Origin: CAZHTF01 sp964535305
Lineage (GTDB): Bacteria; Planctomycetota; Phycisphaerae; UBA1845; Fen-1342
Assembly: GCA_964535305.1 (NCBI GenBank)
Contig: CAZHTF010000003.1
Coordinates: forward strand, 57,875-121,874
DNA: 64,000 bases
Direction: 5' to 3'
In this document: piece by piece, positions 1 through 8,962 of the stretch
Numbering within the stretch: the first letter of the stretch is position 1
How the letters are laid out: each line of letters opens with the position of its first letter
Position numbers and translations under genes: made by a program
Notes under the pieces: model-generated
What the model saw: only the letters and a program-made list of their open reading frames with translations
What the model was told of the DNA's origin: nothing
Database searches by the model: none

Positions 1-1
1 C

Positions 2-712
2 GACGGGCACGATCACAACTTCAGCGCGAATTGGGGCGTCGAGGGCGAGACGCCGCGGCTGGAGATTCGCCGCGTGCGCGAGCAGATTAAGCGCGACCTG
101 CTGGCGACGCTCGCGTTTTCGCTGGGCGTGCCGATGTTGACCGCCGGCGATGAGATGGGCCGCACGCAGCTCGGCAACAACAACGCCTATTGCCAGGACA
201 ACGAGATCTCGTGGGTGAACTGGAATCTCAACGAATCCAACCGCGAGCTCCTGGATTTCACCCGCCGCGTGATCGAGATTTTCCGCGAGCATCCGGTGCT
301 GCGGCGGCGCTCTTTCTTCCGCGGGCAGAGCGTCGGTGCGCGGGGCGTGAAGGATGTAACCTGGGTCAAGCCGGATGGGCACGAATTCGGGCACGCCGAT
401 TGGTCGGACCCGCATCGGCACGTTTTCGGCATGCTCATCCACGGACATGCCGAGGAGGGGCTGGATGCGCAGGGGCAGCCGTTCGCGACGCAGACGCTGC
501 TGCTGCTGCTGAATGGCGGGCGTACTTCGAGCCCGTTCCAGTTGCCGCGCTTGCCGCCGGCCGGGACGTGGTTCATACTGCTGGACACGGTGCATCCGAA
601 AGCGCCGACGCAGCCGGCCGACCACGACGTGATCGGGCTTCCGGCGCACTCCCTGCAACTGCTGAAGTTCGTCGAGCTGCATGAACCACGAAAAACCGCA
701 CCGCGAGCCTGA
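2..712 (+). CDS. glgX: Glycogen debranching enzyme GlgX, C-terminal part (5' cut by window edge)
   Basis: The open frame is already running at the first bases of the window, so only the last 236 residues are visible. The visible start carries the family signature HNFSANWGVEGET, followed by GVPMLTAGDEMGRTQ, NNAYCQDNEISWVNW, and the beta-sandwich C-terminal domain. These are hallmarks of GlgX/TreX isoamylase-type debranching enzymes (GH13), which hydrolyse alpha-1,6 branches of glycogen or limit dextrin in the cytoplasm. The catalytic residues lie upstream, outside the window. The 3' end overlaps the start of glgB by 32 nucleotides, so branching and debranching enzymes are probably co-transcribed and translationally coupled. 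Family assignment is firm; the full length is unknown. Confidence 0.93.
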   Translation, partial: DGHDHNFSANWGVEGETPRLEIRRVREQIKRDLLATLAFSLGVPMLTAGDEMGRTQLGNNNAYCQDNEISWVNWNLNESNRELLDFTRRVIEIFREHPVLRRRSFFRGQSVGARGVKDVTWVKPDGHEFGHADWSDPHRHVFGMLIHGHAEEGLDAQGQPFATQTLLLLLNGGRTSSPFQLPRLPPAGTWFILLDTVHPKAPTQPADHDVIGLPAHSLQLLKFVELHEPRKTAPRA

Positions 713-2909
713 AGTCGACGCGCCACTGGCGGTCGCGCCGGACGACTGGAAGCGCTTGTCGCTCGGGCGACACTCGGCCCCGCATGATTTCTTGGGTGCC
801 CATCCAGCCAGCGTCGCGGGCGTGCCCGGCGTCGTGGTGCGCGCGTTCCATCCGGAGGCGCAGCGCGTCGACGTCCTGCTGCCGGCGCGCGTATATGGCA
901 TGACGCGCATCGCCGAAGGCGGGCTTTTCGCCGTTTTTATCGCCGGGGCCAGCCTGCCGCTGGCCTACCAACTGCGCTTCAGCTTCGCGGACGGGAACAC
1001 CTGGGAGCGCGACGACCCGTATCGTTTCATGCCGACGCTGGGCGATGTCGATCTGCACCTTTTTAACGAAGGCACGCATCGGCGGCTCTGGGAAAAATTC
1101 GGCGCGCACCTGCGGACCGTCGAGGGCGTCGAAGGCGTCTCGTTCTCTGTCTGGGCGCCGAACGCCGAACGCGTCAGCGTTGTCGGCGATTTTTGCCAGT
1201 GGGATGGGCGGCTGCTGCCGATGCGGCAGATGGGCAGCTCGGGGGTGTTTGAGCTGTTCGTACCGGGCCTTGCCAGCGGCACGCTTTACAAATTCGAGAT
1301 TCGCACGCGCGACGGAACAATGCGGCTCAAATGCGACCCGCTGGGGCGCTGGATGGAGCGCCCGCCCGGCACGGCTTCGCGCGTCGCGTCGTCGCAGTAC
1401 GAGTGGGGCGATCATGAGTGGATCGCGCGGCGTCAGCAACTGGACGTCCGCCGCGAAGCCATGTCGATCTACGAGGTGCACCTGGGGTCGTGGCGGCGTG
1501 TGCCCGAGGAGGGCTATCGCCCGCTGACGTACCGCGAGATCGCCCCGCGGCTGGTCAGCCACATGAAGCGCTATAGCTTCACGCACCTGGAGCTGATGCC
1601 GGTGGCCGAGTATCCGTTCGCTGGCTCGTGGGGCTACCAGGTGACCGGCTATTACGCGCCCACCTCGCGCTACGGCACGCCCGACGATTTCCGCTACCTG
1701 GTGGATGTCTGTCATCGCGCGGGCATCGGCGTGATCGTGGATTGGGTGCCGGCACACTTCTGCAAGGACGATTTCGCGCTGCGGCTGTTCGACGGCACGC
1801 CGCTGTATGAGCACGACGATCCGCGCCGCGCGGAGCACCCGGACTGGGGCACGCTGATCTTCAATTATGGCCGGCACGAGGTCCGCAATTTCCTCGTGGC
1901 CAACGCGCTCTACTGGCTGCAAGAATTCCACGTCGATGGGCTGCGCGTCGATGCCGTCGCCTCAATGCTCTACCTCGATTACAGCCGCAAGGAAGGCGAC
2001 TGGATCCCGAATCGCTACGGTGGGCGCGAAAATCTGGAAGCGATCGAGCTTCTGCGCGAGACGAACGAGCTGATCCGCACGGATTTTCCCGGCTGCTACA
2101 TGATCGCCGAGGAATCGACTGCCTGGGGCGGCGTGACGGCGCCGGTGCAGAGCGGTGGGCTGGGCTTCGCGTTCAAGTGGAACATGGGCTGGATGCACGA
2201 CACGCTGCTGTATTTCTCGAAAGACCCGGTGCATCGCAAGTTCCACCACAACGAGCTGACGTTCTCGATGATCTACGAGTATTCCGAGCGCTTCATCAAT
2301 CCGCTCTCGCATGATGAAGTCGTGCACGGCAAACGCTCGCTGATCGAGAAGATGCCCGGCGATCTGTGGCAGAAATTCGCCAATCTGCGGGCGCTGCTGG
2401 CGTATCAATACCTACGCCCCGGCAAGAAGCTGCTCTTCATGGGCTCCGAGCTGGCGCCCTGGCGCGAGTGGAACCACGACGAGAGCCTGGATTGGCATCT
2501 GGGCGACGACCCACATCGCATTGGGCTCTCGAAGCTGCTCGAAGCGCTCGGCCGGGTCTACCTGGAGACGCCGGCGCTCTGGCGGGCGGACTCCGACCCG
2601 CACGGCTTCGCCTGGATCGATTGCCACGATGCGGACAATTCGGTCTTCGCCTTCCTGCGACGCGACGGCGATGCGCATGTGGTCGTAATCATGAACTTGA
2701 CGCCCGTGCCACGCGACGGGTATCGCTTCGGCGTGCCGCATGGCGGCATGTACGCGAAGCTGCTGTGCACCGACGACGCCGCGTTTGGCGGCAGCGCCTA
2801 TCAGCCCTTCGAGATGCTGCGGTCCAGCCAGCCGGGCTGGCATGGCTTCCCGCACTCGCTCGAGCTCTCATTGCCGCCGCTGGCGGTGATCGCGCTGCGG
2901 CCGACGTAA
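681..2909 (+). CDS. glgB: 1,4-alpha-glucan branching enzyme GlgB
   Basis: The 742-residue protein is complete and of normal GlgB length. It has the N-terminal branching-enzyme N1 region (about 25-120), a CBM48 immunoglobulin-like module (about 145-230, with VSFSVWAPNAERVSVVGDF), a GH13 barrel and a C-terminal beta domain. The catalytic triad is visible: nucleophile Asp424 in DGLRVDAV, acid Glu477 in AEES, and Asp545 in LSHDEVVHGK. It transfers alpha-1,4 segments to make alpha-1,6 branches in glycogen. The start codon lies inside the last codons of glgX (32-nucleotide overlap), so the two form one transcription unit. No glgA or glgC lies to the right. Confidence 0.97.
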   Translation: MNHEKPHREPEVDAPLAVAPDDWKRLSLGRHSAPHDFLGAHPASVAGVPGVVVRAFHPEAQRVDVLLPARVYGMTRIAEGGLFAVFIAGASLPLAYQLRFSFADGNTWERDDPYRFMPTLGDVDLHLFNEGTHRRLWEKFGAHLRTVEGVEGVSFSVWAPNAERVSVVGDFCQWDGRLLPMRQMGSSGVFELFVPGLASGTLYKFEIRTRDGTMRLKCDPLGRWMERPPGTASRVASSQYEWGDHEWIARRQQLDVRREAMSIYEVHLGSWRRVPEEGYRPLTYREIAPRLVSHMKRYSFTHLELMPVAEYPFAGSWGYQVTGYYAPTSRYGTPDDFRYLVDVCHRAGIGVIVDWVPAHFCKDDFALRLFDGTPLYEHDDPRRAEHPDWGTLIFNYGRHEVRNFLVANALYWLQEFHVDGLRVDAVASMLYLDYSRKEGDWIPNRYGGRENLEAIELLRETNELIRTDFPGCYMIAEESTAWGGVTAPVQSGGLGFAFKWNMGWMHDTLLYFSKDPVHRKFHHNELTFSMIYEYSERFINPLSHDEVVHGKRSLIEKMPGDLWQKFANLRALLAYQYLRPGKKLLFMGSELAPWREWNHDESLDWHLGDDPHRIGLSKLLEALGRVYLETPALWRADSDPHGFAWIDCHDADNSVFAFLRRDGDAHVVVIMNLTPVPRDGYRFGVPHGGMYAKLLCTDDAAFGGSAYQPFEMLRSSQPGWHGFPHSLELSLPPLAVIALRPT

Positions 2910-2990
2910 GCTTCTCGCTGCCGCACCACAACTGGCTGTGCGACGCTGCGCTTGGCTGCCGCATTTTCCGCTGGCCCGATCTGAATATGT

Positions 2991-4606
2991 GTGCACATGT
3001 CTGATCGCCCGCTGTTCGATCCATCGCGAATTCACGTTCCGGCGAGTGAGCTCGGCCCACCGTCCACATCGCCCAACGCGCTAAGCGTGCGGCAGGTAAA
3101 TGAGTTGGTGCGCGGCGCCGTGAATCGGCACCTGCCGGCGACACTGCACGTGCTCGGCGAGCTTGCCGACTTCTCGCGCTCGGCCAGCGGGCACAGCTAT
3201 TTCACGCTGAAGGACTCGAGCAGCGAGCTGCGCTGCGTCATGTGGCGCAGTGCTGCGATCAAGCTTTCCTTCGTACCTACCGACGGGCTGCAGGTGATCG
3301 CCAGCGGCGGCGTCGAGGTCTACGCGCCACGCGGATCGTATCAGCTCGTTGTGGGGGGGGGGGCGGCCCCCCGNNNNNNNNNNGCCTGGAGCCGCGCGGC
3401 GTCGGCGCACTCGAGCTGGCATTCCGCCAGCTCCGCGACAAGTTGGCGCGCGAAGGTCTGCTCGACCCCGCCCGAAAGCGCAAATTGCCCGCGATTCCGC
3501 GGCGCGTCGGCGTGGTCACCAGCCTGAGCGGCGCCGCACTGCGCGACATCCTGCAAACGCTCGCACGTCGCTTCGCCGCGCTCGAAGTGCTTGTCTTCCC
3601 CACGCGCGTGCAGGGCGTCGGCGCGGCCCAGGAAATCGCCGCCAGCGTCACACGCATGAACCGCCACGCCGCGGCGCTGGGCGGGATTGATGTGGCGATT
3701 GTCGGGCGCGGCGGCGGCTCGCTTGAAGACCTCTGGGCGTTCAACGAGGAAGTCGTGGCGCGGGCTGTGGTTCAAAGCGCCATTCCGATCGTTAGCGCTG
3801 TGGGACACGAGATTGACGTGAGCATCTGCGACCTGGTCGCCGACCTGCGCGCCGCGACGCCGACCGCCGCCGCCGAAATGATCGTGCCCAACCAGGCGCA
3901 GTTGATCAGCGAGCTGCAGCGGCAGGCAGGCCGCGCCGGCCGCGCGGCGCGCTATTCATTCGAGCGCGCCACGACGCGTCTGCAACAGCGAACAATCCGC
4001 GAGCCGCTGGCGCGGCCATTGCAGCGGCTGAACGAGCGGGCGCAGTTGCTCGACGATGCGCTGCTGCGGATGCAGCGCGCCAACCAAGAGCAGACGCGGG
4101 CGCAGCGCGAGCGACTGGTCCGGGTTGAGACGGCACTGCTGCGCTTCGCCGCCGGGGCGCGCTTCGTCCAATTGGCGCGGCGGGCCGAGCGCAGCGGGCG
4201 GCGGCTGCGCGAGGCGCTGTTTGAGTTGCTGCGCGGCCTGGAACGGCAAATCGCGCGGCGCTTAGCAACATTGCAGCGCTCGGCGCCCGCCGTGCGGCTG
4301 GGGCGCGTGCAGGAGCATCAGTTGCAGAGCCTGACGCGGCTGCGGCTGGCCTTCGGGCGCTTGCTGGCGCAGCGGCGCGAGGCGTTGGCCACGCGGCTGG
4401 CGGCAGTGCAGGCTTGTGACCCGCGGCGCGTGCTGGCCCGCGGCTATAGCATCACGCGCGAGCTGCGCAGCGGCCGCGTGCTACGGAGCCTGAAGGACGT
4501 TCGCGAAGCGCAGCGGATCGAGGTGGAGTTGGCGGATGGGCGCTTCCGCGCGACCGCGGACGACCCGCGCCAGCCGAGCCTGTTTGACACGCTGCGCTCG
4601 GATTAA
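2991..4606 (+). CDS. xseA: Exodeoxyribonuclease VII large subunit, interrupted by an assembly gap
   Basis: Start is GTG 2991 or, more likely, ATG 2997 (MSDRPLFDP). The first part (about 118 residues to QLVV near 3352) holds the OB-fold nucleic-acid binding domain (LHVLGELADFSRSASGHSYFTLKD). The second part resumes at 3386 with LEPRGVGALELAF and contains the nuclease core: IPRRVGVVTSLSGAALRDIL, AIVGRGGGSLEDLWAFN and SAVGHEIDVSICDLVADLRAATPTAAAE, then a long Arg/Leu-rich coiled coil. The two halves are in different frames because a G/C homopolymer run and ten N separate them; this is an assembly break, not a biological frameshift. The enzyme degrades single-stranded DNA together with XseB. No xseB is seen next to it. 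At over 520 residues it is longer than usual, mainly in the coiled coil. Confidence 0.9.
3353..3383. other. Assembly gap with flanking G/C homopolymer artefact
   Basis: Eleven consecutive G (3353-3363), then CGG, six C and G, then ten N (3374-3383). The gap falls inside xseA where the family normally continues smoothly from QLVV to the glutamate-rich helix, so the homopolymer is probably low-quality contig-end sequence and the true missing piece is short. Confidence 0.9.
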
Positions 4607-4647
4607 GGAGACCGCGCGGGGGGCAGCTGCGTTGCAGCAACCAGGCG

Positions 4648-6099
4648 CTAGCCGCCGGCCTTGAGTTTCTCGGCCTTTTCGGCGGCCATCTCGATTGAGC
4701 CGACGTACATGAACGCCTGCTCGGGCAGATGGTCCCACTTGCCGTCGCACAGCTCCTTGAAGCTGCGGAGCGTGTCTTCACGCCGCGTGTAATTGCCCGG
4801 GAAGCCGGTGAATTGCTCGGCGACGAAGAACGGCTGGCTGAAGAAGCGCTCGATCTTGCGGGCGCGGCCGACCAGCAGCTTGTCGTCTTCGCTCAACTCA
4901 TCGACACCCAGAATGGCGATGATGTCCTGCAGGCTCTTGTAGCGCTGCAGCGTGGCCTGCACACGGCGGGCGATCTCGTAGTGCTCCGTGCCGACGACGC
5001 CGGGGTCGAGCACGCGCGAGCTGGATGCCAGCGGATCGATCGCGGGGTAGATGCCTTTCTCAGCGATGGCGCGTTCGAGCACGATGAACGCGTCCAGGTG
5101 CGTGAACGTGGTCGCGGGGGCCGGGTCGGTCAGGTCGTCCGCCGGCACGTAGACGGCCTGCACGCTGGTGACGGCCCCGGCCTTGGTTGAGGTGATCCGT
5201 TCCTGCAGCTCGCCCATCTCGGTGCCGAGCGTCGGCTGGTATCCGACCGCGGACGGCATTCGGCCCAGCAGGGCTGACACCTCGGAGCCGGCCTGCGAGA
5301 ATCGGAAGATGTTGTCGATGAACAGCAGCGTGTCTTTTCCAGATTGGTCGCGGAAATACTCGGCCATCGTCAGCGCGGTGAGCGCGGCCCGCAGGCGCGA
5401 GCCAGGCGGCTCGTTCATCTGGCCGAAGACCATCGCGGTCTGATCGATGACGGACTTGCCGGTGTTGCCGATCTTGGCGTGCTGCATTTCGAGCCAGAGA
5501 TCGTTGCCCTCGCGCGTGCGCTCGCCGACGCCGGCGAAGACGGAGTAGCCCCCGTGCTGCGTGGCGATGCGGGCGATCAGTTCCTGAATCACGACAGTCT
5601 TGCCCAGGCCGGCGCCGCCGAAGAGCCCGATTTTTCCGCCGCGGACGAACGGGACCAGCAGGTCGATGATCTTGATCCCGGTCTCGAATTGCTCGGTCTT
5701 TGGCGTTAGCTCGGAGAACTCGGGCGGGTCGCGGTGGATCGGCTTGCGCTCGCTGGCCTTGACTGGGCCGCGGCCGTCGATGGCTTCGCCGACGAGATTG
5801 AAGACGCGGCCGAGCGTGCCTTCGCCGACCGGGACGGAGATGGCGGCCCCGGTATCGGTGATCGGCGCACCGCGCACGAGTCCGTCGGTGCTGCCCAGCG
5901 CGACGGCCCGTACCCGGCCGCCGCCCAGGTGCTGGGCGACCTCGCACCAGAGCGTCTGCTCGCGGACGACGCCGCTGAGCTCGGTACGAATGCCGACGCG
6001 TAGGGCGTTGTAGATCTTGGGCAGGTGCGCCTCGTGGAACTCGGCGTCCAGCGTGGAGCCGATGACCTGCGTGACGCGGCCGACGTTTTCTTTGCTCAT
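4648..6099 (-). CDS. atpD: F1Fo ATP synthase subunit beta
   Basis: The 483-residue catalytic F1 subunit is of normal length. The start is ATG 6099 because a GGAG lies seven bases upstream; a TTG 15 bases further up is also in frame. Walker A is GGAGLGKT at 161-168 (most bacteria have GGAGVGKT), followed by the catalytic region GVGERTREGNDL and the LLFIDNIFRFSQAGSEVSALLGRMPSAVGYQPTL block (given here by its key residues DNIFR and PSAVGYQPT). It makes or hydrolyses ATP at the alpha-beta interface. It is the last gene of the atp operon: the usual atpC (epsilon) is absent, and 41 bases further on comes the convergent end of xseA. The 63-base gap from atpG contains short TTCTGAG-type tandem repeats. 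Confidence 0.98.
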   Translation of the reverse strand: MSKENVGRVTQVIGSTLDAEFHEAHLPKIYNALRVGIRTELSGVVREQTLWCEVAQHLGGGRVRAVALGSTDGLVRGAPITDTGAAISVPVGEGTLGRVFNLVGEAIDGRGPVKASERKPIHRDPPEFSELTPKTEQFETGIKIIDLLVPFVRGGKIGLFGGAGLGKTVVIQELIARIATQHGGYSVFAGVGERTREGNDLWLEMQHAKIGNTGKSVIDQTAMVFGQMNEPPGSRLRAALTALTMAEYFRDQSGKDTLLFIDNIFRFSQAGSEVSALLGRMPSAVGYQPTLGTEMGELQERITSTKAGAVTSVQAVYVPADDLTDPAPATTFTHLDAFIVLERAIAEKGIYPAIDPLASSSRVLDPGVVGTEHYEIARRVQATLQRYKSLQDIIAILGVDELSEDDKLLVGRARKIERFFSQPFFVAEQFTGFPGNYTRREDTLRSFKELCDGKWDHLPEQAFMYVGSIEMAAEKAEKLKAGG

Positions 6100-6162
6100 T
6101 TCGAGGCTCCGCAAGCAAAACTCAGAACTCAGAAGTCAGGATGCATGCAGCCGGGTCGCGTG

Positions 6163-7050
6163 CTACTTGACCGCCTCTGCACCGCCGACGATGTCGGCCA
6201 GTTCCAGCGTAATCTGCGACTGCCGCGCGCGGTTGTACTCGCGCGTCAGGTACTTGATCATGTCGCCGGCGGCGTCGGTCGCGGCCTTCATCGCCACCAT
6301 GCGCGAAACCTGTTCGCTGACAATCGCGGCGTTGAAATATTGATACAGGCGAATCCGCACCGTCTCCGGAATCAGCCGCGCCAACAACTGCTCGGGCGGG
6401 GGCGAAAACTCGAAATTGGTCCGCAGCCGCGGCTGCGCGGCGGCGGAATTCGCAGTCGCGGCGCTGCGCGGCGGCTCGATAGGCAGCAGCGGGGCAATCG
6501 TGGCGCGCTGCACGGCGACAGACTGAAAGCGCATGTACGCCACGTCGACCCGCGCGATCTGCCGCGCCTCGTATCGTTGCATGTAGCGATCGGCCAGGCT
6601 GGCGACGCGGGCGAACGAGATGCGATCTTCCACGTCGGTGATGCCCTCGCTCACCTCAATCCGCAGGAAGCGCATGTAGCCGATGCCCTTTTTGCCGACG
6701 ACCTCGAGCGCTGGCGCCAGCTTGGCGTCGATCAGCTTGCGGCGCTGCTCGACCGCCGCCCGCAGCACGGACGAGTTGTACGCTCCGCACAGGCCGCGAT
6801 TGGAGGTGATGATCAACAGCACGCTCGCCGGCACGCCGGCGTTCGAATTCAGCAGCGGATGCTGGGCGCTCTCCACGCCCGAGAGATTCTCGATCATCTC
6901 GGTGATTTTCTGCGTGTAAGGCTTGCTGGCGGTGGCGCGCTGCAGCGTCTTGGCGTAGCGGGCCGTCGCGATCAACTGCATCGTCTGCGTGATCTTCTTG
7001 ATGTTGCGAACCGCCTTGCGGCGTTTCGTGATCGCGCGGGCTTTAGCCAT
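6163..7050 (-). CDS. atpG: F1Fo ATP synthase subunit gamma
   Basis: This 295-residue central stalk subunit has the conserved N-terminal helix (AITKRRKAVRNIKKITQTMQLIA, key residues IKKITQTM near 18-25), the Rossmann-like LLIITSNRGLCGAYNSSV segment near 78-93, and the C-terminal helix RMVAMKAATDAAGDMI. It couples proton flow through the c-ring to ATP synthesis in the beta subunits. A Pro/Ala-rich insertion of about 25 residues (near 185-215) is longer than in E. coli. The gene follows atpA after an unusually long 204-base spacer with a repeated 15-mer, so it may have extra control inside the operon. Confidence 0.96.
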   Translation of the reverse strand: MAKARAITKRRKAVRNIKKITQTMQLIATARYAKTLQRATASKPYTQKITEMIENLSGVESAQHPLLNSNAGVPASVLLIITSNRGLCGAYNSSVLRAAVEQRRKLIDAKLAPALEVVGKKGIGYMRFLRIEVSEGITDVEDRISFARVASLADRYMQRYEARQIARVDVAYMRFQSVAVQRATIAPLLPIEPPRSAATANSAAAQPRLRTNFEFSPPPEQLLARLIPETVRIRLYQYFNAAIVSEQVSRMVAMKAATDAAGDMIKYLTREYNRARQSQITLELADIVGGAEAVK

Positions 7051-7254
7051 TCGAGATCCAGTTCGGAGTTTCTAGTAGCGAGGAACGAGTTGACAGAGTC
7101 CTCTCCAGAGTACTCAGCGGCGAGGAACGAGTTGGATTCGGATCACCATAGGCCATTTCGATGCCCTCGAACACTTGCCGTCCCAATCTCGAGTTCCGCG
7201 CACCGCTTTGCACGACTTCACGATACGAACCAGAATCCTCGCAATGCCTTCTCG
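7051..7254. repeat. Intra-operon spacer atpA-atpG with a direct 15-bp repeat
   Basis: The 204-base spacer has no convincing coding potential. GCGAGGAACGAGTTG occurs at 7078-7092 and again at 7120-7134 (42-base period). Other spacers in this operon are under 70 bases, so the length and the repeat are unusual. Confidence 0.7.
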
Positions 7255-8916
7255 CTACTTTGCCGTCGAAAACCGCTTCTTGAAGTTCGCACAGATCTCT
7301 TTCATCCGCGCGTCGAGCTCGTCGCTCAGCTTGCGCTCGCGGACCATCTGCTCGCGAACCTCAGGAAACTCGTCGCGATAATGCTTCAGCAGCCCCGCCT
7401 CAAACTCGCGAACGCGCGGCAGCGGCAGATCATCCAGGAAGCCGCGCGTGCCGGCGTGAATCGAGATGAACTGGTCGATCACGTCCATCGGCTCGTATTG
7501 CGGCTGCTTGAGCAGCTCCACCATGCGCCGGCCGCGGTCAAGCTGCCGCTGTGTCGCCGGGTCGAGCTCGGTGCCGAGCTGCGCGAAGGCCTCCAGCTCG
7601 CGGAACGCCGCCAAGTCCAGCCGCAGCGAGCCGGCGATCTTCTTCATCGCGGGGATCTGCGCGTTTCCACCGACGCGGCTGACCGAGATGCCGACGTTCA
7701 CCGCCGGGCGCACGCCCGCGAAGAACAGGTCCGGCTCAAGGTAGATCTGCCCGTCGGTGATCGAGATCACGTTGGTCGGGATATACGCCGAGACTTCGCC
7801 TTCGAGCGTTTCGATTACGGGCAGGGCCGTCAGGCTGCCGCCCGAGCTGCGCAGTTTGCGGGCCTCGTGCGTGTCCTTGCCGAGCGCGGCCAAGTCGTGC
7901 TCGAGCGCGTGTTGATCCTGGTTGCCGACGTAGGTCTTGCCGTTCACGGGTGTTTCGTCACCGGCGGGCGCGCCCTTGCGCACGATGACGCGCTTTTCGG
8001 CGACCTTGCAGGCGCGCTCCAGCAGGCGGCTGTGCAAGTAGAACACGTCGCCGGGGTAGGCTTCGCGGCCCGGCGGACGCCGCAGCAGCAGCGAGAGCTG
8101 CCGATAGGCCTGGGCCTGCTTGGAAAGATCGTCGTACACGCACAGGGTGGCGCGGCCCTGCTCATACATGAAATATTCGGCCATGGCGCAGCCGGCGTAG
8201 GCCGCGATGTACTGCAGCGGGGCGGGGTCCGACGCGCTGGCCGAGACGACGATGCTGTAATCCATCGCGTGCGATTCGCGCAGCCGCTGCACAATGCCCG
8301 CGACGGTCGATTCCTTCTGGCCGATCGCCACGTAAACGCAGATCACGTCGCCGCCGCGCTGATTGATGATTGTGTCGATTGCGATGGCGGTCTTGCCCGT
8401 CTTGCGATCGCCGATGATCAGCTCGCGCTGTCCGCGTCCGATCGGGATCATGGCGTCGATTGCCTTGATGCCGGTCTGCAGCGGCTCGGTGACCGGCTGG
8501 CGCTCGGCGATACCGGGGGCGATGATTTCCATCGGGCGGCGGTGGGGTGTCTGGATCGGGCCCTTGCCGTCGAGCGGGCGGCCCAGCGGATCGACCACGC
8601 GACCGACCATGGCTTCGCCGACCGGCACGCTCAGCAGCCGGCCGGTGGTGCGGACCTCCTCGCCTTCCTTCACGTCCAGGTAGCCGCCCAGCACGACCAC
8701 GCCGATCGAATTTTCTTCGAGGTTGAAGACGAGCCCGGTGGCGCCGCTGGCGAATTGCAGCATTTCGCCGGACTGCGCCTTGGAGAGGCCGTAGACGCGT
8801 GCGACGCCGTCGCCGACTTCGAGCACCTTGCCGACTTCGGCGACGTCGAGCTCGGAGCGGTACTGAGCGATTTCGCTCTTGATGATCGTTGCGATTTCGT
8901 CGGCTTTGAACTTCAT
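7255..8916 (-). CDS. atpA: F1Fo ATP synthase subunit alpha
   Basis: The 553-residue non-catalytic nucleotide-binding F1 subunit starts at ATG 8916 (MKFKADEIATIIKSEI), the position matching the family. The frame is open 75 bases further upstream but that part overlaps the intergenic sequence. Walker A is GDRKTGKT at 169-176. The region around CVYVAIGQKESTVAGIVQ and the PGREAYPGDVFYLHSRLLERA block are intact. It forms the alpha3beta3 hexamer with AtpD. The protein is about 40 residues longer than the 510-residue norm, partly from a short internal insertion near 380-390 (KDTHEARKLRSSGGS). It lies in the operon after atpH with a 46-base gap. Confidence 0.98.
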   Translation of the reverse strand: MKFKADEIATIIKSEIAQYRSELDVAEVGKVLEVGDGVARVYGLSKAQSGEMLQFASGATGLVFNLEENSIGVVVLGGYLDVKEGEEVRTTGRLLSVPVGEAMVGRVVDPLGRPLDGKGPIQTPHRRPMEIIAPGIAERQPVTEPLQTGIKAIDAMIPIGRGQRELIIGDRKTGKTAIAIDTIINQRGGDVICVYVAIGQKESTVAGIVQRLRESHAMDYSIVVSASASDPAPLQYIAAYAGCAMAEYFMYEQGRATLCVYDDLSKQAQAYRQLSLLLRRPPGREAYPGDVFYLHSRLLERACKVAEKRVIVRKGAPAGDETPVNGKTYVGNQDQHALEHDLAALGKDTHEARKLRSSGGSLTALPVIETLEGEVSAYIPTNVISITDGQIYLEPDLFFAGVRPAVNVGISVSRVGGNAQIPAMKKIAGSLRLDLAAFRELEAFAQLGTELDPATQRQLDRGRRMVELLKQPQYEPMDVIDQFISIHAGTRGFLDDLPLPRVREFEAGLLKHYRDEFPEVREQMVRERKLSDELDARMKEICANFKKRFSTAK

Positions 8917-8962
8917 GTCTTCATTCCCAACGGGCCGCGGCCCGAGTGTGTTCGTCCTGGGG

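Noticed and set aside
4607..4647. Terminator hairpin GCTGC-GTT-GCAGC between xseA and atpD
   Set aside because: The stem is only five base pairs with no U-tract, too weak to call.
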